A stretch of 64,000 bases of DNA from an uncultured Cellvibrio sp. (GCA_946481735.1 CAMLOU010000001.1:1-64000), one strand, 5' to 3'; shown: positions 19,147-29,525, counted from the stretch's first letter. Made by a program: numbers and translations. The notes: a model not told the origin generated them from the sequence alone.

Positions 19147-19198
19147 TATGAGCCACGGCAGTCAAACAAACCGGCATAAACATAGAAGTAATTAATCG

Positions 19199-19227
19199 TT
19201 AGCAATTGGTAAACGGTTATTTATAAT
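19199..19227 (+). promoter_or_regulatory. Predicted sigma-70 promoter for cysD
   Basis: TTAGCA at 19199-19204 and a perfect TATAAT at 19222-19227 are separated by 17 bases. The predicted start point is about 50 bases upstream of the cysD ATG. The weak -35 is what would be expected for a promoter that needs an activator such as CysB, which is inference. Confidence 0.45.
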
Positions 19228-19284
19228 TCGCAGCCAGCGAAGCCTATTGCCTGTTAATAATCACTTTTTATTTGGTAGTCGTTA

Positions 19285-20193
19285 ATGTCCAACTACAACC
19301 TGACTCACTTGAAACAACTGGAAGCGGAAAGCATCCACATCATTCGCGAAGTCGCGGCGGAATTTGATAAGCCGGTTATGCTGTATTCCGTGGGTAAGGA
19401 CTCGGCGGTGATGATGCACCTGACGATGAAGGCCTTTCATCCGGGCAAACCGCCATTTCCCTTGATGCACGTTGATACCACGTGGAAATTCCGCGAAATG
19501 ATCGAGTTTCGTGATAAGCGTGTCAAAGAGCTGGGTTGGGATTTGATTGTGCACATCAACCAGGAAGGCGTTGAGATGGGCATCAGCCCGTTCGTCCACG
19601 GCAGTGCCAAACACACGGACATTATGAAAACCCAAAGCCTCAAGCAGGCGCTGAATAAATACGGCTTCGATGCAGCCTTCGGCGGTGCGCGTCGTGACGA
19701 GGAGAAATCCCGCGCAAAAGAGCGCGTCTATTCCTTCCGCGATAAAAATCATCGCTGGGACCCGAAAAACCAGCGCCCGGAGTTGTGGGATATCTACAAC
19801 GGCCGCGTCGACAAGGGCGAAAGCATCCGTGTATTCCCCTTATCCAACTGGACAGAACTCGACATCTGGCAATATATCCACTTGGAAAATATCCCCATTG
19901 TTCCGCTGTACTTTGCGGCCAAGCGTCCGGTCGTCAGACGTGATGGAACATTGATCATGGTAGACGATGATCGCATGCCAATTGGCCCGGATGACAAAGT
20001 GGAAGAGAAGATGGTCCGCTTCCGCACCCTCGGTTGTTACCCCTTGACCGGTGCGGTGGAATCCGAAGCGGCCACATTGCCAGAAATTATCCAGGAAATG
20101 CTGTTAACCACCACCTCTGAACGTCAGGGCCGTGTTATCGACCACGATAGCTCAGGCTCGATGGAAAAGAAAAAACAGGAAGGATATTTCTAA
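19285..20193 (+). CDS. cysD: Sulfate adenylyltransferase subunit 2
   Basis: CysD forms adenosine 5'-phosphosulfate (APS) from sulfate and ATP, driven by the GTPase CysN. The 302-residue protein has the PP-loop SVGKDS at residues 35-40 ([14 protein letters not shown]). The family-specific segments [22 protein letters not shown] and [11 protein letters not shown] are also present. The length is the usual 302. It is followed by cysN after a 103-base gap that contains no recognisable terminator, so the two are probably one operon from the promoter at 19199-19227. Confidence 0.98.
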   Translation: MSNYNLTHLKQLEAESIHIIREVAAEFDKPVMLYSVGKDSAVMMHLTMKAFHPGKPPFPLMHVDTTWKFREMIEFRDKRVKELGWDLIVHINQEGVEMGISPFVHGSAKHTDIMKTQSLKQALNKYGFDAAFGGARRDEEKSRAKERVYSFRDKNHRWDPKNQRPELWDIYNGRVDKGESIRVFPLSNWTELDIWQYIHLENIPIVPLYFAAKRPVVRRDGTLIMVDDDRMPIGPDDKVEEKMVRFRTLGCYPLTGAVESEAATLPEIIQEMLLTTTSERQGRVIDHDSSGSMEKKKQEGYF

Positions 20194-20296
20194 CATCAGG
20201 CGAAATGTGGTTCTGGTCGTATAAACCAAAGCATCGCTCACTCACATTTAACGGATAAACAACTAGTTACTCACGACTAGCAACTAGAGACCCAAT

Positions 20297-21715
20297 ATGT
20301 CACACCAATCAGATTTAATTGCAACGGATATCGACGCTTATCTTGCGCAGCATGAACAAAAAGAGCTGTTGCGCTTTTTGACGTGCGGAAGCGTGGACGA
20401 TGGTAAAAGTACCTTGATCGGACGCTTGTTGCATGACTCCAAGATGATTTATGAAGATCAGTTGGAAGCAGTGCGTTCCGATAGTACCAAGCACGGCACA
20501 ACGGGTGAAAAAATTGACCTGGCGTTGCTGGTCGATGGTTTGCAAGCTGAGCGCGAGCAGGGCATTACCATTGATGTGGCTTACCGGTATTTTTCCACCG
20601 CTAAACGCAAATTTATTATCGCCGACACACCGGGACACGAGCAGTACACACGCAATATGGCTACCGGTGCGTCCACCTGTGATCTGGCAATTATTTTGAT
20701 TGATGCGCGCCACGGTGTGATGACGCAAACGCGTCGCCACAGTTACATCGCATCGCTGTTGGGTATCCGTCACATTGTAGTGGCGATCAACAAGATGGAT
20801 TTGCTGGATTTCAGTGAGTCAGTATTTGAAAAGATCAAAGCAGATTATCTGGTATTTGCTGAAAAGCTCGGTATGAGCGGAATCAGCTTTGTACCTATAT
20901 CTGCCCTTGAGGGCGATAACGTTGTTAATCGCTCGGAAAAATCGCCCTGGTACAAAGGGCAGACCTTGATGGAAATCCTTGAAACCGTTCCGGTATCAGC
21001 GGATAAAAATTTTGATGATTTTCGTTTTCCGGTGCAGTACGTTAATCGTCCCAATCTTAACTTCCGTGGTTTCTGTGGCAACGTGGCATCCGGCGTAGTG
21101 CGTGTGGGTGATGCAATTAAAGCGCTGCCCTCCGGCAAGACCAGCAAGGTTAAAGCGATTGTGACCTACGACGGTGATTTGACGGAAGCTTTCGCCGGTC
21201 AGGCTATTACGCTGACGCTTGAAGATGAAATCGACATCAGTCGCGGCGATATGATTGTGTTGGCGAAAGATGAGGTACCGCAAACCAATCATCTCAAAGC
21301 CCATGTGGTATGGATGAATGAAAAAGCCTGCCGTACACATACGGAGTATTTGTTTAAGTTCGCCAGCAAAGTGGTGAGTGGCAGCGTTGAGAAGATTGAT
21401 TATCGCGTCGACGTCAATACGCAGGAACATACCCATGTGGACAACCTGCAACTCAATGATATTGCCGTGGTAGATATTTCCTTAAACCAGGCCGTCATTG
21501 TTGATCAATACCCGGTGAATCGTGCTACGGGTGCTTTTATTGTTATTGATCGTCTGACTAACCTCACAGTAGGCGCCGGTATGGTGATTGACCGTCTCGA
21601 AGCGACGGCAACAACGGCGGTGAATTACAGCGAGTTTGAGTTGGAGTTAAATGCGCTGATCCGTAAACATTTCCCACATTGGGATGCGCGTGATCTGAGC
21701 AAATTATTGCGGTAA
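20297..21715 (+). CDS. cysN: Sulfate adenylyltransferase subunit 1 (GTPase)
   Basis: CysN couples GTP hydrolysis to APS synthesis by CysD. The 472-residue protein has the EF-Tu-like GTPase motifs: P-loop GSVDDGKS (residues 31-38), [17 protein letters not shown] and NKMDLLD. Two beta-barrel domains follow. It ends at KLLR and has no APS kinase (CysC) domain, unlike the 630-residue CysNC fusion of Pseudomonas. No separate cysC is in the window. This fits the APS reductase-type CysH at 27708, which needs no PAPS. A strong palindromic terminator follows at 21727. Confidence 0.97.
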   Translation: MSHQSDLIATDIDAYLAQHEQKELLRFLTCGSVDDGKSTLIGRLLHDSKMIYEDQLEAVRSDSTKHGTTGEKIDLALLVDGLQAEREQGITIDVAYRYFSTAKRKFIIADTPGHEQYTRNMATGASTCDLAIILIDARHGVMTQTRRHSYIASLLGIRHIVVAINKMDLLDFSESVFEKIKADYLVFAEKLGMSGISFVPISALEGDNVVNRSEKSPWYKGQTLMEILETVPVSADKNFDDFRFPVQYVNRPNLNFRGFCGNVASGVVRVGDAIKALPSGKTSKVKAIVTYDGDLTEAFAGQAITLTLEDEIDISRGDMIVLAKDEVPQTNHLKAHVVWMNEKACRTHTEYLFKFASKVVSGSVEKIDYRVDVNTQEHTHVDNLQLNDIAVVDISLNQAVIVDQYPVNRATGAFIVIDRLTNLTVGAGMVIDRLEATATTAVNYSEFELELNALIRKHFPHWDARDLSKLLR

Positions 21716-21726
21716 ACCCTGCCTGA

Positions 21727-21760
21727 CTGCCGCCATCGCATGCGATGGCGGCAGCACTTT
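21727..21760 (+). terminator. Palindromic terminator after cysN
   Basis: A perfect 28-base palindrome (CTGCCGCCATCGCA with its exact complement, 21727-21754) is followed by CACTTTT. The stem is GC-rich, and the short T run makes it a moderate terminator. Confidence 0.7.
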
Positions 21761-21891
21761 TGTAAGATATCTCCTACATAACTTTCAGTGATCTCCTCTG
21801 GTCACAACGCCGTGTGCTTTATAACCTACGCGCCGCATGCAGGAATCGCATGCATACTCCAATCATCTATTAATAGAAAAGGATTTTTCCT

Positions 21892-22203
21892 ATGAAAGCG
21901 TTTATCTCTTGTGTTTTTGCTACTGCGCTTGTTCTCCTCTCGTCTTCTTTTGCCTTGGCTGTAGAAAATAAACCTGCTCAACCCGCGCAGGAAGCTTCTC
22001 AGTTACAACAGGCTGTCAATATCAATACTGCAGATGTTGATACCTTATCAACCCTTAAAGGGATTGGTGTTAAAAAGGCAGAAGCGATTATCGCCTGGCG
22101 TGATGCTAACGGTGGATTTACATCGGTAGAGCAACTCCTGGAAGTGAAAGGTATTGGCGTCGCGATCCTGGATGCGAACCGGGATAATCTTCGCCTCCAG
22201 TAA
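21892..22203 (+). CDS. ComEA-like secreted helix-hairpin-helix DNA-binding protein
   Basis: A 103-residue exported protein: signal peptide over residues 1-23 (ending FALAVEN), a short Gln-rich linker, then a double helix-hairpin-helix domain (VNINTADVDTLSTLKGIGVKKAEAIIAWRD and FTSVEQLLEVKGIGVAILD). The ComEA family binds incoming DNA in the periplasm during natural transformation with type IV pili. Many gammaproteobacteria carry small stand-alone versions of this kind. AAAAGGA lies upstream of the ATG. It is a single-gene unit between two terminators. Confidence 0.88.
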   Translation: MKAFISCVFATALVLLSSSFALAVENKPAQPAQEASQLQQAVNINTADVDTLSTLKGIGVKKAEAIIAWRDANGGFTSVEQLLEVKGIGVAILDANRDNLRLQ

Positions 22204-22255
22204 CATCTGACAGCGAGAGTTGCTGCGAAAACCCTTAAGATTTGCTTTAATGACG

Positions 22256-22285
22256 GCCCGAATCCGCAAGGATCGGGCTTTTTTT
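22256..22285 (+). terminator. Rho-independent terminator after comEA
   Basis: GCCCGAATCC and GGATCGGGC form a stem with one bulged base and a GCAA tetraloop, followed by a T7 tract. It lies directly before pyrF. Confidence 0.85.
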
Positions 22286-22310
22286 ATCGCATTTGAAAGG
22301 TGAGGTGGTG

Positions 22311-23018
22311 ATGATACAAGTGCAAGGGCCGCGAATAATTGTCGCTATGGATTTTGATAATGCCGACGACTGTCTGGCGCTGGCCAGGCGCTTATCTCCC
22401 CAGGCTTGTCGATTGAAAGTCGGCAAAGAGCTGTTTACCAGTACTGGCCCCAAGATTGTTGAAGGCCTGATGGCCATGGGCTTCGAGGTCTTCCTTGACC
22501 TGAAATTTCACGATATTCCCAACACCACCGCCAAAGCGGTTAAAGCGGCAGCCAATCTCGGCGTCTGGATGGTTAATGTGCATGCGTCAGGCGGTGAGCG
22601 TATGATGATTGCCTGCCGGGACATCCTGGAACAGGTATCGAGCCCACGTCCCTTGTTGATCGGTGTCACAGTATTGACCAGTCTCGATGACACCGATTTG
22701 CAGGCGGTGGGCATTCAGGATTCTGCGCAACAGCAGGTGGCGCGCCTGGCGCATCTGACACAAGCCTGCGGGTTGGATGGCATCGTTTGTTCTGCGCAGG
22801 AGGCACGGGATTTGCGTAACGTCCTGGGTAACGAATTTTGTCTGGTGACCCCAGGCATTCGTTTAGCGGATTCACCCAAAGATGATCAGCGTCGCACACT
22901 GACCCCCACAGAAGCGGTGCAGGCCGGTAGCAGCTATCTGGTGATTGGACGACCGATCACTCAAGCCATAGACCCTGTTACCGTGTGCGAGAACATCAAC
23001 CGTTCACTGAATGTTTAA
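22311..23018 (+). CDS. pyrF: Orotidine 5'-phosphate decarboxylase
   Basis: PyrF makes UMP from OMP, the last step of pyrimidine synthesis. The 235-residue TIM barrel has the catalytic set Asp...Lys...Asp-x-x-x-x-Asp in [18 protein letters not shown], and the phosphate-binding VTPGIRL and YLVIGRPIT segments. The frame is open from a TTG at 22293, but the ATG at 22311 is preceded by AGGTGAGG and gives the family's normal length. The next frame (cmk) follows directly. Confidence 0.97.
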   Translation: MIQVQGPRIIVAMDFDNADDCLALARRLSPQACRLKVGKELFTSTGPKIVEGLMAMGFEVFLDLKFHDIPNTTAKAVKAAANLGVWMVNVHASGGERMMIACRDILEQVSSPRPLLIGVTVLTSLDDTDLQAVGIQDSAQQQVARLAHLTQACGLDGIVCSAQEARDLRNVLGNEFCLVTPGIRLADSPKDDQRRTLTPTEAVQAGSSYLVIGRPITQAIDPVTVCENINRSLNV

Positions 23019-23039
23019 TTGGATGTAAGGAATCTGGAT

Positions 23040-23726
23040 TTGGCTACTCATGGCACACCTACCGTTATCACGATTGATGGTCCCAGTGGTTCGGGCAAGG
23101 GCACATTAAGTCAATTACTCGCCAAAAAAATCGGTTTCCATTTGCTCGATAGTGGAGCACTTTACCGATTGGTTGCACTGGCAGCGCTCAAGCAGGGCGT
23201 CAATATTCAGGATGAACAACAAGTGGAAAAAGTGGCGGCGCAACTTGATGTCCGTTTTGATATTACTGCTGAGCACACCCGTATTTTATTAAGTGATGAA
23301 GATGTTACCCGTGCGATTCGCAGTGAAATTATCAGCATGAACGCATCTGTCGTTGCGGCTTATCCCGGCGTGCGTGAAGCCTTGCTGAAACGTCAACGGG
23401 ATTTTCGTCAGTTGCCCGGGCTGGTGGCCGATGGCCGCGATATGGGCACAACGGTTTTTCCTGATGCAGATATTAAAATATTTTTAACCGCCAGCGCCGA
23501 GGCGCGCGCGCAGCGACGCTATAAACAACTCGTCGAAAAAGGTGAGTCTGTCGACATCAACGCCTTGATAAAAGATATTCAGGAACGTGATGAACGTGAT
23601 AGCAAACGCACAGTTTCGCCATTAAAACCGGCAGCTGATGCGATATTGTTGGATAGCACACAGATGACTATCGAAGAAGTATTGGAAGCTATGCTGAATT
23701 TGGTGAAAGGCGGAAAACCTTCCTGA
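23040..23726 (+). CDS. cmk: Cytidylate kinase
   Basis: Cmk phosphorylates CMP and dCMP. The P-loop [11 protein letters not shown] is near residues 11-21 and the substrate region LLDSGALYR follows. The [16 protein letters not shown] motif and the LID with DERDSKR are typical. I chose the TTG at 23040 (228 residues): AAGGA lies eight bases upstream and the length matches the family. The frame is also open from a TTG immediately after the pyrF stop. In many gammaproteobacteria cmk precedes rpsA; here it follows pyrF and rpsA is absent, so the aroA-cmk-rpsA block has been broken. Confidence 0.93.
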   Translation: MATHGTPTVITIDGPSGSGKGTLSQLLAKKIGFHLLDSGALYRLVALAALKQGVNIQDEQQVEKVAAQLDVRFDITAEHTRILLSDEDVTRAIRSEIISMNASVVAAYPGVREALLKRQRDFRQLPGLVADGRDMGTTVFPDADIKIFLTASAEARAQRRYKQLVEKGESVDINALIKDIQERDERDSKRTVSPLKPAADAILLDSTQMTIEEVLEAMLNLVKGGKPS

Positions 23727-23860
23727 CATCCACATTGTGTTTGCATCGCAAGATGTCAACAAACCGTAAGAATGCGCAGCTATGGTGCTTCGCAGAATTT
23801 TAAAATGTCGGTAGTGTTTTCGCCGGCACATTGTTTCAGTGTAAGAATGGAAAAATCGAC

Positions 23861-25210
23861 ATGACATTGACTTGCTTTAAAGCCTACGACATTCGCGGCA
23901 AATTGGGTGAAGAATTAAACGAGGATATCGTCTACCGCATCGGCCGTGCCTATGCGTTTTTTTTGCGCCCTAAAACGGTTGTAGTAGGGGGCGACGTGCG
24001 CTTGACCAGCAATGCGTTAAAAAATGCATTGAGTAACGGTTTGCGCGATGAAGGTGTGGATGTTATCGATATCGGTATGTGTGGTACCGAAGAAATATAT
24101 TTTGCAACCAGCCACCTCAAGACTGACGGTGGTATCGTCATTACCGCCAGCCACAATCCCATCGACTACAACGGCATGAAGATGGTGCGCGAAGGATCAA
24201 AACCAATCAGCAACGATACCGGTTTAGGTGATATTAAACGGCTTGCAGAAGCCAATGATTTCGCCCCGGTTGATTCAACAAAACGCGGCAATTATCGTCA
24301 GGAAAGTACACTGGATGCCTACGTTAAGCATTTGCTGACCTATATCGATACAGCGCAATTAAAGCCATTAAAACTGGTAGTCAACGCCGGTAACGGTGCT
24401 GCTGGTCACGTTATTGACGCGCTGGAAAAACATCTACCCTTTGAATTTATCAAGATCAACCACGAACCCGACGGCAATTTCCCCAACGGTATCCCCAATC
24501 CACTGCTACCGGAAAATCGTCCGGTGACCAGCGAGGCTGTGCTCAAACACGGCGCCGATATGGGTATTGCCTGGGACGGTGATTTCGATCGCTGTTTTCT
24601 GTTTGATGAGCGGGGCGAATTTACCGAGGGTTATTACATCGTCGGTTTGTTGGCAGAAGCGTTTCTTATTAAAAGCCCCGGCGAAAAAGTGATTCACGAT
24701 CCGCGTTTGGTGTGGAATACCATCGATATCGCAAAACGCAACGGCGGTACCGCGATCCAATCCAAAACCGGTCATTCATTTATCAAAGAGCGTATGCGCG
24801 AAGAAGATGCAATCTACGGCGGTGAGATGAGTGCGCACCATTATTTCCGCGATTTCTTTTACTGCGATAGCGGTATGATCCCCTGGTTATTGGTTGCTGA
24901 GTTGTTGTGCCGCAAGAACCAGCCCTTGTCCTCCATGCTGGAAGATTGCATCGCGCGCTTCCCGTCCCCCGGTGAAATCAACAGCTATGTGGAAAATCCC
25001 AAAGAGGCCATTGAACGCGTCCTCGCACATTACGGTGATCAGGCTAAATCGGTCGACCGCACAGACGGCATCAGCCTGGAGTTTGATAATTGGCGGTTCA
25101 ACCTGCGCATGTCCAATACCGAACCGGTGGTGCGTTTGAACGTTGAGAGCCGCGGCGATGCCGAGCTGGTGAAAAGCAAGACGGACGAAGTCCTGGCATT
25201 GCTCGCCTAA
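23861..25210 (+). CDS. manB: Phosphomannomutase (CpsG/ManB type)
   Basis: ManB interconverts mannose-6-phosphate and mannose-1-phosphate for GDP-mannose synthesis. From the ATG at 23861 the product has 449 residues and follows E. coli CpsG closely ([20 protein letters not shown] at the N-terminus). The phosphoserine loop is [13 protein letters not shown] (Ser97), the metal loop is DGDFDRC, the sugar loop is GGEMSAHH and the phosphate loop is [12 protein letters not shown]. The frame is open from 23831, but that start adds ten unrelated residues. It heads a sugar-nucleotide cluster with galU and manC. Confidence 0.94.
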   Translation: MTLTCFKAYDIRGKLGEELNEDIVYRIGRAYAFFLRPKTVVVGGDVRLTSNALKNALSNGLRDEGVDVIDIGMCGTEEIYFATSHLKTDGGIVITASHNPIDYNGMKMVREGSKPISNDTGLGDIKRLAEANDFAPVDSTKRGNYRQESTLDAYVKHLLTYIDTAQLKPLKLVVNAGNGAAGHVIDALEKHLPFEFIKINHEPDGNFPNGIPNPLLPENRPVTSEAVLKHGADMGIAWDGDFDRCFLFDERGEFTEGYYIVGLLAEAFLIKSPGEKVIHDPRLVWNTIDIAKRNGGTAIQSKTGHSFIKERMREEDAIYGGEMSAHHYFRDFFYCDSGMIPWLLVAELLCRKNQPLSSMLEDCIARFPSPGEINSYVENPKEAIERVLAHYGDQAKSVDRTDGISLEFDNWRFNLRMSNTEPVVRLNVESRGDAELVKSKTDEVLALLA

Positions 25211-25271
25211 ATTGCTACACATCGATACCTTCGTGTGAGAGATAGCTAAACCAGAAACCAAGGAGTTTTGA

Positions 25272-26165
25272 ATGCAAATCAAAAAAGCGGTCATTCCTGT
25301 TGCGGGTCTGGGGACCCGTATGTTGCCGGCAACCAAGGCAATTCCCAAAGAAATGCTGCCGGTAGTTGATAAGCCGCTGATTCAATATGTGATTGAAGAG
25401 GCCGCCGCCGCCGGCATCAAAGAGATCGTCCTGGTGACTCACGCCAGTAAAAATGCCATCGAAAACCATTTCGATACGAGCTTTGAACTGGAAGCACAAT
25501 TGGAAGCACGTTTGAAGCGTTCTCTCTTGCAGGAAATCCGCTCCATTACGCCGCCGGGTTTGACCGTTATTTCGGTACGCCAGGCGGAGGCTAAAGGACT
25601 CGGCCACGCTATTCTGTGTGCGCGTCCGGTGGTGGGGGATGAACCCTTTGCCGTGCTTTTGCCGGATGTCCTGATCGACCGTGCCGAATGTAACCTGCGT
25701 CAGGATAACCTGGCGGGCATGACCAAGCGCTTTATGGAGACCGGCAATAGCCAGGTGCTGGTTGAGCGTGTACCGCGTGATCAGATTGACAAGTACGGCG
25801 TGGTGGATTGCTCCGGCGTAGAGATCGGCCCTGGTGAGTGTGCGGCCATCAAGGCAATGGTTGAGAAACCGCCGGTTGACGAAGCACCCTCGGACATGGC
25901 CATTGTTGGTCGTTATGTGTTGTCCAAAAAAACCTGGGAATTGCTCGCCAAAACCCAGCCCGGTGCCGGCGGTGAAATCCAGCTCACCGACGCCATGGAT
26001 GAATTACTGGAGCAGGAAACCATGGAGGCCTATCAATTGATTGGTCGCAGCCACGACTGTGGTACCAAGATCGGCTATATGATGGCCAACGTGATTTACG
26101 CTGCCCGTCATGATGCGATTGGCAAAGAGTTTGAAGACTTTATTCGTCAGCGTTACTGCAAGTAA
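25272..26165 (+). CDS. galU: UTP-glucose-1-phosphate uridylyltransferase
   Basis: GalU makes UDP-glucose for exopolysaccharide, LPS and trehalose synthesis. The 297-residue protein has the nucleotide-binding [21 protein letters not shown] motif at the N-terminus (residues 9-29) and [17 protein letters not shown] and [10 protein letters not shown] are also typical. AAGGAG lies upstream of the ATG. It is 61 bases after manB on the same strand and is followed by an 11-base-pair hairpin before manC. Confidence 0.97.
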   Translation: MQIKKAVIPVAGLGTRMLPATKAIPKEMLPVVDKPLIQYVIEEAAAAGIKEIVLVTHASKNAIENHFDTSFELEAQLEARLKRSLLQEIRSITPPGLTVISVRQAEAKGLGHAILCARPVVGDEPFAVLLPDVLIDRAECNLRQDNLAGMTKRFMETGNSQVLVERVPRDQIDKYGVVDCSGVEIGPGECAAIKAMVEKPPVDEAPSDMAIVGRYVLSKKTWELLAKTQPGAGGEIQLTDAMDELLEQETMEAYQLIGRSHDCGTKIGYMMANVIYAARHDAIGKEFEDFIRQRYCK

Positions 26166-26180
26166 TCATTGTCCTATTAG

Positions 26181-26215
26181 CCGCCCCTGAGCAACAGGCG
26201 TACACTCAGGGGCGG
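26181..26215 (+). terminator. Hairpin between galU and manC
   Basis: CCGCCCCTGAG and CTCAGGGGCGG form a perfect eleven-base-pair stem with a 13-base loop, followed by TTCACTT. The T run is poor, so this may only attenuate transcription or stabilise the galU message. Confidence 0.55.
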
Positions 26216-26249
26216 TTCACTTCATCTAACACAGCAGTGGAGAGATCAC

Positions 26250-27665
26250 TTGATAATACCCGTTATCATGGCAGGAGGGTCCGGCACACGCCTGTGGCCT
26301 CTTTCCCGGCAGCACTACCCTAAACAATTGTTGAAGCTGTTTGGCGACAAAACCATGCTTCAGCAAACTGTCTTGCGTCTCACCGGCATACCCGATATTG
26401 CTCCACCTATTGTGGTGTGCAACGAAGAACACCGGTTCATGGTGGCCGAGCAGTTACAGGAAATTAATCAACGCGATGCGGTGATTATTCTCGAACCGGT
26501 CGCGCGCAATACAGCACCGGCCATTGCGCTGGCTGCACTGCAAGCGCGGTCGATGGAAACCAATCCAACCCTGCTGGTACTGGCTGCCGACCACATGATC
26601 CGCGATGTACATGAATTTCAGCGGGTGGTCAGTGTGGCGGTTCAGGCGGCTGCCGAAGGGCGTATTGCCACCTTTGGTGTACAGCCGACGCATCCGGAAA
26701 CCGGCTATGGCTACATCAAGACCGACACGGGTAAAAGTGCCGACGGTGTGTATTTCCCCGTAGAGCAGTTTGTTGAGAAGCCGGATCTGGCAACGGCGGA
26801 AAAATACCTGGCGGCAGGTTGCTACTACTGGAACAGCGGTATGTTTGTGTTCAATACCGATGTGTTCCTGAGTGAGATGGAGCATTACAGCCCGGAGGTG
26901 ATTACAACGGCGGAGCAGGCCAGAACCCTGGCGGTTCGCGACCTCGACTTTATTCGTATTGATCGCGACGCCTTTGCCAGGGCGCCCAATATTTCCATTG
27001 ATTATGCGCTGATGGAAAAGAGCCAGAAGGTCGTGTGTGTACCGCTCAATGCGGGCTGGAGCGATGTGGGGGACTGGAAGTCGTTCTCTGACCTGTCCGA
27101 TAAAGACAGTGCCAATAACAGCTTTATTGGCGATAGCATCGATATCGGCTCAACCGACACCCTGGTGTTTTCCCAGGACAAACTGGTAGCCACAATCGGG
27201 GTAAAAAACCTGATGATTATCAACACACCGGATGCCGTGCTGGTGGCTGATAAATCCCAGGCCCAGCAAGTCAAGGCGGTGATTGGACACATCATCCAGC
27301 AAAAGCGTAGCGAGCATTTGCAGCATCGTGAGATCTATCGCCCCTGGGGTTGCTACGACGCGATTGATACGGGCGAGCGTTATCAGGTAAACCGCATTCG
27401 TGTTAAACCCGGTGCGAGCTTGTCGTTACAACTTCATCACCATCGCGCCGAACACTGGATTGTGGTGAAGGGAACGGCGCTGGTGCAAAAGGGCGATGAG
27501 GTGACCTTGCTGTCAGAAAATGAATCGACGTTTATCCCCATCGGCACCCGCCATCGTTTGAGTAATCCGGGCAAGATTCCGCTGGAGATTGTCGAGGTAC
27601 AATCCGGTCCGTATTTGCAGGACGATGATGTGATTCGCTACGAAGACAGTTACGGTCGGTCTTGA
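26250..27665 (+). CDS. manC: Mannose-1-phosphate guanylyltransferase / mannose-6-phosphate isomerase
   Basis: This bifunctional enzyme supplies mannose-6-phosphate and makes GDP-mannose from mannose-1-phosphate. The 471-residue protein has the nucleotidyltransferase signature GGSGTRLWPLSR (residues 9-20) and FVEKPDLATAEKYL. The C-terminal type II isomerase cupin has YRPWGCYD, QLHHHRAEHWIVVKG and IPIGTRHRLSNPG with its metal-binding His set. The start is TTG at 26250 with GGAGAG upstream; the next in-frame ATG would remove the first beta strand. It works with manB, and both probably feed exopolysaccharide production. AlgA of Pseudomonas is the same family. Confidence 0.93.
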   Translation: MIIPVIMAGGSGTRLWPLSRQHYPKQLLKLFGDKTMLQQTVLRLTGIPDIAPPIVVCNEEHRFMVAEQLQEINQRDAVIILEPVARNTAPAIALAALQARSMETNPTLLVLAADHMIRDVHEFQRVVSVAVQAAAEGRIATFGVQPTHPETGYGYIKTDTGKSADGVYFPVEQFVEKPDLATAEKYLAAGCYYWNSGMFVFNTDVFLSEMEHYSPEVITTAEQARTLAVRDLDFIRIDRDAFARAPNISIDYALMEKSQKVVCVPLNAGWSDVGDWKSFSDLSDKDSANNSFIGDSIDIGSTDTLVFSQDKLVATIGVKNLMIINTPDAVLVADKSQAQQVKAVIGHIIQQKRSEHLQHREIYRPWGCYDAIDTGERYQVNRIRVKPGASLSLQLHHHRAEHWIVVKGTALVQKGDEVTLLSENESTFIPIGTRHRLSNPGKIPLEIVEVQSGPYLQDDDVIRYEDSYGRS

Positions 27666-27672
27666 TGCAAAC

Positions 27673-27702
27673 CGCCGGATTGCCCAATCAGGCAATCCGG
27701 CG
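27673..27702. terminator. Bidirectional hairpin between convergent manC and cysH
   Basis: CGCCGGATTGCC and GGCAATCCGGCG form a perfect 12-base-pair stem with a six-base loop. It lies in the 42-base gap between two convergent genes and would serve both. T-rich sequence follows on the plus side. Confidence 0.7.
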
Positions 27703-27707
27703 TGATG

Positions 27708-28436
27708 TTATTGTTTGATGTTCTCTCCGTGTAAGCCACATTCTTTCTTTGTGGCTTCCTCCCACCACCAGCGACCCTCGCGCTCATGTTGACCCGGGCC
27801 AACCGGTTTGGTGCAGGGCTCACAGCCGATAGAAATAAACCCGCGATCATGCAACTCGTTGTAGGGCAGGTTGTTGCCGCGAATGTAATCCCACACGTCC
27901 TGGGAGCTCCAGTTGGCCAGCGGATTAAACTTCGTCAGTGTGGCACCGGGGCGCGCAAAGGTGGTGTCATTTTGAATGACCGGAATGCCGGCGCGGGTGC
28001 CGGGGCTCTGGTCTTTGCGCTGGCCGGTTATCCAGGCATCCAGCGTATGCAGCTTGCGGCGTAGCGGCTCAATCTTGCGGATACCGCAGCACTCCTGATG
28101 GCCATCCTGATAAAAGCTGAACAGGCCCTTCTCACCCACAAAGCGGCGCAAGGCTTCTCCGTCGGGTGAAAGCACATCAATCCTGATGCCGTAGTGTTCG
28201 CGCACCTTGTCAATAAAACGGTAGGTTTCTGCATGTAATCGGCCGGTATCCAGGGTAAATACCTGAATGTCCGGTTTCAAGCTGACTGCCATATCAACCA
28301 GTACTACATCTTCAGCGCCGCTGAAGGAAATAGCGATATTGTCAAAATGGGCGAGGGCGTGTTTGAGGATCTTGCGCGGTGACTGGGTTTGCAATTCAGC
28401 ATCCAGATCAACCAGATTGATCAGTTCACTGGCCAT
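27708..28436 (-). CDS. cysH: Adenylylsulfate (APS) reductase, iron-sulfur type CysH
   Basis: CysH reduces activated sulfate to sulfite with thioredoxin. The 242-residue protein has the PP-loop-like [10 protein letters not shown] region. It carries the cysteine set CC (116-117) and CEPC (205-208) that binds a [4Fe-4S] cluster, plus the catalytic Cys233 in KKECGLH. PAPS reductases such as E. coli CysH lack the CC/CxxC pair, so this enzyme should use APS directly. This agrees with the absence of an APS kinase domain in cysN. Next to thrH, as in P. aeruginosa (PA1756-PA1757). Confidence 0.95.
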   Translation of the reverse strand: MASELINLVDLDAELQTQSPRKILKHALAHFDNIAISFSGAEDVVLVDMAVSLKPDIQVFTLDTGRLHAETYRFIDKVREHYGIRIDVLSPDGEALRRFVGEKGLFSFYQDGHQECCGIRKIEPLRRKLHTLDAWITGQRKDQSPGTRAGIPVIQNDTTFARPGATLTKFNPLANWSSQDVWDYIRGNNLPYNELHDRGFISIGCEPCTKPVGPGQHEREGRWWWEEATKKECGLHGENIKQ

Positions 28437-28907
28437 AGTTCATCTTCTCTTGCTGGACTTCTCGGCGGGTTTTACGGTTGTCAATGCGTTGCCATTCTGA
28501 TTAACAAGCCTGAGCACGGGTCGCGAAGGATAACAGAGGCAGGATTAACTTCCTAATACCCAGTGCCCTGGAACCCGTTCTTATGCTCTTGCCTCATTTC
28601 TGCCAATTGTTGTCCGTGAAACAATGTTTAATTAAAATGCGATAAGAACAAAAAATACACACAATGTGGTGCTCAATAAACAACCATGGCACAAGTTATA
28701 GTGCAAAGTACCGGAAAATCAGCATATTATAGAGTGAACTTGTTGTTATTTGTAGGAATAAATAATTTTATACTTATCCCTTTTAAAGCTATGTTCCACG
28801 TGAAAAGGCCGCGTTTGCTTTCAGTAGGAGAAACGGGTAGATTGCCGCCAACTTTTGTTCGCTGCGCACGATGGGCGCCTTATTTTCTTATTTAGCTGGA
28901 GGTTGAT
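28437..28907. other. AT-rich intergenic region between divergent cysH and thrH
   Basis: These 471 bases are visibly richer in A and T than the flanks. They should hold the cysH and thrH promoters. A 69-codon frame at 28686-28895 has no ribosome binding site and no recognisable domain, and I do not call it a gene. A parS-like sequence occurs at 28792. Confidence 0.6.
28792..28807. promoter_or_regulatory. Degenerate parS-like sequence
   Basis: TGTTCCACGTGAAAAG matches the ParB-binding consensus TGTTYCACGTGRAACA at all but the last two positions. The left half and the central CACGTG are exact and the right half is degenerate. parS sites normally lie near the replication origin, and nothing here marks an origin, so a chance match is possible. 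Confidence 0.25.
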
Positions 28908-29525
28908 GTGGAAATTGCATGTCTTGATCTTGAGGGTGTACTGGTTCCGGAAATCTGGATTGAATTTGCCAAAGTGACCGGCATTGAGTCGCTTAAAGCC
29001 ACCACCCGCGACATCCCGGATTACGACGTGCTGATGAAGCAGCGCCTGCGCATTCTGGAGGAAAATAATCTGGGATTGAGCGAGATCCAGGAAGTTATCG
29101 CCACCCTCAAACCACTGGATGGCGCAGTGGAATTTGTGGACTGGCTGCGCGAGCGCTTCCAGGTGATTATCCTGTCAGACACCTTCTATGAATTCTCCCA
29201 GCCCTTGATGCGGCAGTTGGGTTTTCCCACGCTGTTTTGCCATCGTTTGAACGTTGATGAGCGTGGCCGGGTGGTGGATTACACCCTGCGCCAGAAAGAC
29301 CCGAAGCGCCAATCGGTCCTGGCATTGAAGGCGCTTTACTACCGTATTATTGCGGCGGGTGATTCCTATAATGACACTACCATGCTGGGCGAAGCCGACG
29401 TGGGTATTTTGTTCCATGCGCCGCAAAATGTTATCGAGCAATTTCCTCAATTCCCCGCCGTACACACCTACGAAGACTTGAAAAAGGAATTCATCAAAGC
29501 AAGCAATCGTAACCTGAGTTTGTAA
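28908..29525 (+). CDS. thrH: ThrH, bifunctional phosphoserine phosphatase / homoserine phosphotransferase
   Basis: ThrH of P. aeruginosa hydrolyses phosphoserine and can transfer its phosphate to homoserine. The 205-residue product follows that protein nearly residue for residue (MEIACLDLEGVLVPEIW start, IPDYDVLMKQRLRILEE, RERFQVIILSDTFYEFSQPL, AAGDSYNDTTML). The HAD nucleophile and acid are Asp7 and Glu9 in DLEGVL, where most HAD enzymes have a second Asp. The GTG start has GGAGG seven bases upstream. It is divergent from cysH; pabB, its next neighbour in Pseudomonas, lies about six kilobases further along here. Confidence 0.94.
   Translation: MEIACLDLEGVLVPEIWIEFAKVTGIESLKATTRDIPDYDVLMKQRLRILEENNLGLSEIQEVIATLKPLDGAVEFVDWLRERFQVIILSDTFYEFSQPLMRQLGFPTLFCHRLNVDERGRVVDYTLRQKDPKRQSVLALKALYYRIIAAGDSYNDTTMLGEADVGILFHAPQNVIEQFPQFPAVHTYEDLKKEFIKASNRNLSL

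Noticed and set aside
28686..28895. 69-codon frame in the cysH-thrH gap
   Set aside because: No ribosome binding site, no domain and an odd composition; it overlaps the region where the thrH promoter must be.
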